From an uncultured Clostridia bacterium (GTDB taxonomy: Bacteria; Bacillota; Clostridia; Christensenellales; UBA1242), in NCBI GenBank assembly GCA_946610655.1, contig CAMOCH010000051.1:1-5704 (forward strand): DNA of 5,704 nt. The letters are read 5' to 3'. The position numbers and the translations under genes were made by a program. Below the pieces are notes generated by a model, which was not told the DNA's origin, ran no database searches, and saw only the letters and a program-made list of their open reading frames with translations. Position 1 is the first letter of the stretch. Every line of letters starts with the position of its first letter. Of the stretch, positions 4,431 through 5,704 are shown piece by piece.

Positions 4431-5704
4431 ATAAATATCTTCTTCTTTCTTAGATTTTAGTGTTATCCTTATTGGAGTTCCCGTAAAATCAACTGCATTT
4501 CTAATGCTATTTTCAATATATCTTTTGTAGTTATCTTGCATCAAATCTGTGTCATTAACAAACAAGACAAATGTTGGAGGTGTTGTTCCTGTTTGAGTTG
4601 CATAAAAGATTTTTAATCTTTTTCCACCTTTTGCAGGTGGGTTGCTTATTGCATAAGCATTTTGAATAATTTCATTCAAGTTGCCAGCAGTAATTTTTTT
4701 GTTTGCATTTTCCCAAACTTCATCAACAGCTTCCATAAGTTTTTCAAGTCTTTTACCAGTGAGAGCACTTAAATAAACACTTTTAAAATAGCTCATATAC
4801 GCAAGATCAACTGAAAGTTGTTTGTCAAATTTATTCATTGTTGATGTTTCTTTTGTAATTAAATCCCACTTATTCATAACAATAACACTTGGTTTAAGTT
4901 CTTCATGAATAAGCCCTGCAATTTTAACATCTTGTTCACTAAGTGGCTCGTTGCTATCTATCACAAGCACAACCACATCAGCACGACGAATACTATCAAT
5001 TGTTCTAAACACACTATATCTTTCAGTTGTTTCATCTTCAATTTTGCTTTTTCTTCTAAGCCCTGCTGTGTCTATTAGTGTATATTTTTTCTTATTGCAC
5101 TTAAACGGAATATCAACTGCATCACGAGTTGTTCCTGCAACATCACTAACAATAACTCTATTTTCTCCAACAAGTTTGTTAATTATGCTAGATTTTCCTG
5201 CATTTGGTTTTCCAACAATCGCAACTTTAATAGAGTCATCATCTTCTTCTTTTGTGTTTTCAGGAAGATTCTTAACAATTTCATCAAGCAAATCTCCAAG
5301 GCCAAGTGCTTGTTCAGCAGAAATACCAAAAGGTTCACCAAGACCAAGTGAATAATATTCATACAAGTCTTCTGGTTTATAATTATCCAATTTGTTAACA
5401 ACCAAAATAACAGGTTTTTTTGTTCTTCTTAATTTTTGAGCAACATCTAAATCTCCAGCAGTTAAACCTTCTTTTCCATCAACAATAAACACAATTTCAT
5501 CTGCCATATCAATTGCAAGCTCTGCTTGAATTAGAATATGTCTAGAAAAATTATCATCACTGTTAAACTCAATACCACCAGTGTCAATCATAGTAAAAGC
5601 ATGGCCACACCATTCAGCATCAGCATATATTCTATCTCTTGTGACGCCAGGCTCGTCATTAACTATTGATATTCTTTTTCCTACAATTCTATTAAAAAAT
5701 GTTG
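4428..5704 (-). CDS. der: Ribosome-assembly GTPase Der/EngA (N-terminal end outside window)
   Basis: Cytoplasmic double-domain GTPase needed for maturation of the 50S ribosomal subunit. The frame is open to the window edge, giving 424 residues. The first codons read TFFNRIVGKRISIV, which in the family directly follow the first P-loop (GRPNVGKS), so about 15 residues are missing. The ATG at 5591 is internal. First GTPase domain: PGVTRDR (G2, about 19-25), DTGG (40-43), NKLD (103-106), SAE (128-130). Second domain: GKPNAGKS (164-171), AGTTRD (189-194), DTAG (211-214), NKWD (277-280), SAL (312-314). The C-terminal KH-like domain (about 335-424) is intact, with PPAKGGKRLKIFYATQTGTT, then PPTFVLFVND. 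A short acidic linker (KEEDDD) joins the two GTPase domains. It is likely the first visible gene of an operon with plsY and the SHOCT protein; its promoter is outside the window. Identity is very secure. Confidence 0.97.
   Translation of the reverse strand, partial: TFFNRIVGKRISIVNDEPGVTRDRIYADAEWCGHAFTMIDTGGIEFNSDDNFSRHILIQAELAIDMADEIVFIVDGKEGLTAGDLDVAQKLRRTKKPVILVVNKLDNYKPEDLYEYYSLGLGEPFGISAEQALGLGDLLDEIVKNLPENTKEEDDDSIKVAIVGKPNAGKSSIINKLVGENRVIVSDVAGTTRDAVDIPFKCNKKKYTLIDTAGLRRKSKIEDETTERYSVFRTIDSIRRADVVVLVIDSNEPLSEQDVKIAGLIHEELKPSVIVMNKWDLITKETSTMNKFDKQLSVDLAYMSYFKSVYLSALTGKRLEKLMEAVDEVWENANKKITAGNLNEIIQNAYAISNPPAKGGKRLKIFYATQTGTTPPTFVLFVNDTDLMQDNYKRYIENSIRNAVDFTGTPIRITLKSKKEEDIY

Noticed and set aside
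4951..5355. 134-aa Ser-rich plus-strand reading frame
   Set aside because: Antisense shadow of the second GTPase domain of der.
5589..5591. ATG as the start of der
   Set aside because: The upstream frame encodes typical Der sequence (TFFNRIVGKR through AEWCGHAFT), so this Met is internal and the gene continues off the window.

Overview
The window is AT-rich, densely packed bacterial DNA in the standard genetic code: no gene contains an in-frame TGA and every Trp I read is TGG. Strong AGGAG-type ribosome-binding sites, near-consensus sigma-A promoters, short A/T-flanked hairpin terminators and a der-plsY gene pair point to a low-GC Bacillota, plausibly an uncultured Clostridia-like lineage. 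That placement is inference. There are seven genes, two of them cut by the window edges, and no phage, transposon, CRISPR or RNA gene was seen. The longest stretch without a gene is 186 bases (1663-1848), and it is filled by two divergent promoters.

Layout. 1-510 (+) is the 3' part of a type 1 isopentenyl-diphosphate isomerase (idi), whose stop codon lies in the loop of a bidirectional terminator. Converging on it is a 133-residue protein of unknown function (525-926, -) with its own strong promoter. Upstream of that, also on the minus strand, is mscL (1045-1662), a mechanosensitive channel with an unusually long charged linker, with its own terminator and promoter. Divergent from mscL is asnS (1849-3237, +), asparaginyl-tRNA synthetase, transcribed from a TTGACA-17-TATTAT promoter with a leader of about 26 bases. 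It ends at a second bidirectional terminator shared with the convergent minus-strand cluster der -> plsY -> SHOCT-domain membrane protein (5704 down to 3278). Spacings in that cluster are 9 and 34 bases, so it is probably one operon.

The content is mostly housekeeping: isoprenoid precursor supply, osmotic protection, tRNA charging, 50S ribosome assembly (Der) and the first acylation of phospholipid synthesis (PlsY). I found no convincing new multi-gene system. The least explained items are the 133-residue orphan protein, the two-helix SHOCT protein downstream of plsY, and the long MscL linker.
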